Below, in pieces: positions 62,158 to 64,000 of a stretch of 64,000 nt of DNA. The stretch comes from Bremerella volcania. GTDB lineage: Bacteria > Planctomycetota > Planctomycetia > Pirellulales > Pirellulaceae. Numbering within the stretch: the first letter of the stretch is position 1; each line of letters begins with the position of its first letter. Both the position numbers and the translations under genes were made by a program. The DNA lies in contig NZ_CP036289.1 in NCBI RefSeq assembly GCF_007748115.1, positions 2,418,001-2,482,000 of the forward strand. The letters run 5' to 3'. The notes under the pieces were generated by a model. That model was not told the origin of the DNA and searched no databases. It saw only the letters and a program-made list of their open reading frames with translations.

Positions 62158-63221
62158 TTCGTTCCTCCCAACTGACGGGCAGCCAATCCCGCGGCGACGT
62201 CCCATTGCGAACGTCGGCCGAAGTTTTGAGTCGATTCGTAAATTCTCAGTGGATCGCCCAGTTCGGTTTCGATCCCGGAGACACGCTGCAATTCGGTGCG
62301 GAGCGATTCGGTCGCCTCGCCGCCGGAGAGCACCATGCGAACCAGGGGCTTTCCACGAAACGTCACGCTATGGTAACGAATGCACATGGCAAGCTCGTTT
62401 TGCAATCGTTCGAGTTCATCTCGCATGGCGTTGATGACGCTGCGTTCGACTTCTGGCGTCTGCTGCGAGCGGCGGCGGTCGGAGTTGTGTTTACGGAGGT
62501 TGACGGCATCGGACAAACTCATGTCGAGTTGCCGCGCGACCGCCTCGTCGAAGTGTCGTCCGCCAACGTCGATGTATTTCACAAACAGAGCCTGTTTCCC
62601 TTGAGCGATGATCACCAACGTGTTGGTGTAACCGACGTGGACGTAGATGACACGATCGCCTTCGTCCGCTTCGCGCCGGTACTGCGTGGTGAACGACCGG
62701 AGGATCGCCATCGGCTCGACGTCGACCGAAACAGGGCGGAAGCCGCTCTTTTCGCAAGTCTCGAGAATCGCTTCCAGACGTGGTCGGAAACAAGCCATGA
62801 TGATGACTTCACGCAGGGTCTGTTCTCCCTGGCGAATGTCTTCCGACTCGACAAAGCGGATTTCCGCGTCGAGCATGGAGTAAGGAATGCGGTCCGCTGC
62901 TTCCTGGTGAACGATATTGGAAAGGGCTTTGGGATCGTTTTTGCCAACGCGAATGTTATGCAGGAACAAGTCTCGCTGGTGGATGCAAATGATGGCGTCG
63001 TGACCGCGGAAATTGCGGCCTACTCGCGCACGCTGCAAGGTTTGGCTTAGCGATTCGAGGTACGCATCGAAGTCCTTCTCGGATGCGGTGCCCTCGGGAA
63101 GCTCGATCGAAGCGGCTTCTTGGATCGATCCATAGTCCTGGGCGAACTGGATCATCTTGATCGATTTCGAACCGATGTCGATGCCAATCGGATTGTAGCG
63201 AGCAAATGGAAGCCGAATCAT
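62154..63221 (-). CDS. pilM: PilM-like actin-fold ATPase
   Basis: 355 residues with the actin/FtsA-like fold of PilM: IGIDIGSKSIKMIQF (phosphate 1), VDVEPMAILRSF, YVHVGYTNTLVIIAQG (phosphate 2) and ISVG-like RMVLSGGEATESL. PilM binds ATP and recruits PilN in the cytosol at the base of type IV pili. The start is 66 bases after the pseudopilin gene. The stop overlaps the PilN start. Confidence 0.88.
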   Translation of the reverse strand: MIRLPFARYNPIGIDIGSKSIKMIQFAQDYGSIQEAASIELPEGTASEKDFDAYLESLSQTLQRARVGRNFRGHDAIICIHQRDLFLHNIRVGKNDPKALSNIVHQEAADRIPYSMLDAEIRFVESEDIRQGEQTLREVIIMACFRPRLEAILETCEKSGFRPVSVDVEPMAILRSFTTQYRREADEGDRVIYVHVGYTNTLVIIAQGKQALFVKYIDVGGRHFDEAVARQLDMSLSDAVNLRKHNSDRRRSQQTPEVERSVINAMRDELERLQNELAMCIRYHSVTFRGKPLVRMVLSGGEATESLRTELQRVSGIETELGDPLRIYESTQNFGRRSQWDVAAGLAARQLGGTK

Positions 63222-63287
63222 GGGAGCCGTACGGAAACCGGAAGCCTGGCCAATGACGCGGCCGATTTCGATTCGGTTCGCGTAAGA

Positions 63288-63917
63288 TCAGGTCGAGGCT
63301 TTAGCGCTCAAAACGTTTGGGGCTACGTTGGTGATCTCGCCAATGGTCGTCATCCCGGTGACCGGATTGATTTCGATTGGCAAGTAGATATCCTCCGCCC
63401 CAGCCCTGGAGGAAAGCCAAATAAGTGTAGGTTGCTTTCGCGTGGTCTGGCCGAGCGTGTCGAATTCAATCGAGGTGACCTCTTGGGGAGAGGGTTCGTC
63501 TGTGACGATTGCAGCGATCGTAACGTCTGGCCCGACATGCGGGAAATCCGAGAGCAGGACGATCAGCGACTTCGAGTCCTCCGAGGGCTTGCGAAACGGA
63601 TTGTCGGGCAAGTCATCCAGCGAGGTATTCGTGCCGGAATGCGTCAATATGTAGCCATTCCTGGTCTTGCTGAATGTGATCAGGTACGCCGAATTATTGG
63701 AAATCGCCAGCGATCGGGCGTATTCCATATCGGCCGCGACGATTTGAGCCGCACCGCGAACCTGGTCTGGCGCGGTGGCACCGAACTGGGGAATAACGGC
63801 GGCCGCCAAGATCCCCAGGATGGCGACGGTGATCAGAATCTCGATAAGCGTAAGCCCCCGACGCATTGGCATGGGACGCGGGCTTTTGGTCAATCGACTT
63901 GTCGTGTTACCGAACAT
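63288..63917 (-). CDS. Type II secretion/type IV pilin-like protein (pseudopilin)
   Basis: 209 residues. The prepilin signal is RRGLTLIEILITVAILGI: cleavage after Gly leaves Leu at position 1 and Glu at position 5, followed by a hydrophobic helix. The globular part has no Cys and resembles GspH-like minor pseudopilins (AADMEYARSLAISNNSAYL). A prepilin peptidase would process it. It starts four bases after the stop of the partial gene upstream and is in the pilMNOPQ-like operon, so it may be a minor pilin of that machine. Confidence 0.82.
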   Translation of the reverse strand: MFGNTTSRLTKSPRPMPMRRGLTLIEILITVAILGILAAAVIPQFGATAPDQVRGAAQIVAADMEYARSLAISNNSAYLITFSKTRNGYILTHSGTNTSLDDLPDNPFRKPSEDSKSLIVLLSDFPHVGPDVTIAAIVTDEPSPQEVTSIEFDTLGQTTRKQPTLIWLSSRAGAEDIYLPIEINPVTGMTTIGEITNVAPNVLSAKAST

Positions 63918-63921
63918 AGGC

Positions 63922-63999
63922 CTACTGGGATTCCGAAACTTGGACTTTGAGCTTGCCAGACTTGAGCAATTGATTCTGTTCTCGCAGTAGTTGATTCGA
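63922..63999 (-). CDS. C-terminal end of an upstream gene (partial)
   Basis: The last 25 codons before a stop at 63922 read ...NQLLREQNQLLKSG, then KLKVQVSESQ. The frame continues beyond the window. A heptad-like Leu/Gln pattern suggests a coiled coil. Only four bases separate it from the pseudopilin start, so it is part of the same operon. Identity unknown. Confidence 0.55.
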   Translation of the reverse strand, partial: SNQLLREQNQLLKSGKLKVQVSESQ

Positions 64000-64000
64000 T

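Noticed and set aside
1-64000. tRNA, rRNA or other known RNA genes
   Set aside because: None was recognised by eye (no GGTTCGAATCC-type T-arm with matching acceptor stem); a covariance-model scan would be needed to exclude small RNAs.

Overview
The window looks like chromosome of a planctomycete of the Pirellulaceae (Blastopirellula/Bremerella/Rhodopirellula type). The support is family-level: a DUF1501 plus PSCyt1/PSCyt2/PSD1 gene pair, an SHD1-domain secreted protein, a DUF1570 protein, a sulfatase, a dockerin-bearing surface protein, and intergenic palindromes of kinds I associate with planctomycetes (written from memory, not searched). No rRNA, tRNA or CRISPR array was recognised.

Layout. 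0-21 kb is mostly ordinary chromosome: a 5'-truncated dockerin/metallopeptidase, an M24 peptidase, YqgE and a FabH-like enzyme, a nucleotide-sugar dehydrogenase, a Ser/Thr kinase, leuC-leuD, a beta-propeller protein, a DUF1570 protein, bioB and a PSP1 protein. 20.2-25.4 kb is a decaying, mobile zone. It holds a remnant of a TIGR02594-like cell-wall protein, an ISAs1-family element with a 10-bp target duplication, a degenerate fragment of a DUF4261 gene and, about 1 kb further on, the intact DUF4261 gene. 25.4-30 kb carries a zinc-ribbon metallopeptidase, typA and a sulfatase.

30.6-45.5 kb is the most interesting part. It is a vWA-MoxR-associated (VMAP) ternary conflict system: an EAD-trypsin peptidase, an EAD-VMAP protein, a MoxR-type AAA+ ATPase and a 1740-residue protein combining a SAV_2336/vWA-like module, WD40 repeats, a SLOG-like domain and a lipase-like domain whose nucleophile Ser is Gly. 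Three effector genes follow: a trypsin-EndA nuclease fusion, a trypsin-lipase fusion with an intact GHSLGG, and a DNA/RNA non-specific nuclease. These three share a short amphipathic strand (consensus about VPLxITISLGG) that lies just before the effector domain in each. My inference is that the ternary module senses a signal and the trypsin domains and shared strand control release or recruitment of nucleases and a lipase.

45.6-49 kb holds two secreted c-type cytochromes (one RoxA-like), followed by a second, apparently identical ISAs1 copy in opposite orientation with its own 10-bp duplication. 51-56 kb is the DUF1553/DUF1501 pair. 56-64 kb is a DUF3524 glycosyltransferase and a tightly packed type IV pilus/type II secretion-like operon (pseudopilin, PilM, PilN, PilO, PilP/GspC-like, secretin, TPR lipoprotein), cut by the window end.
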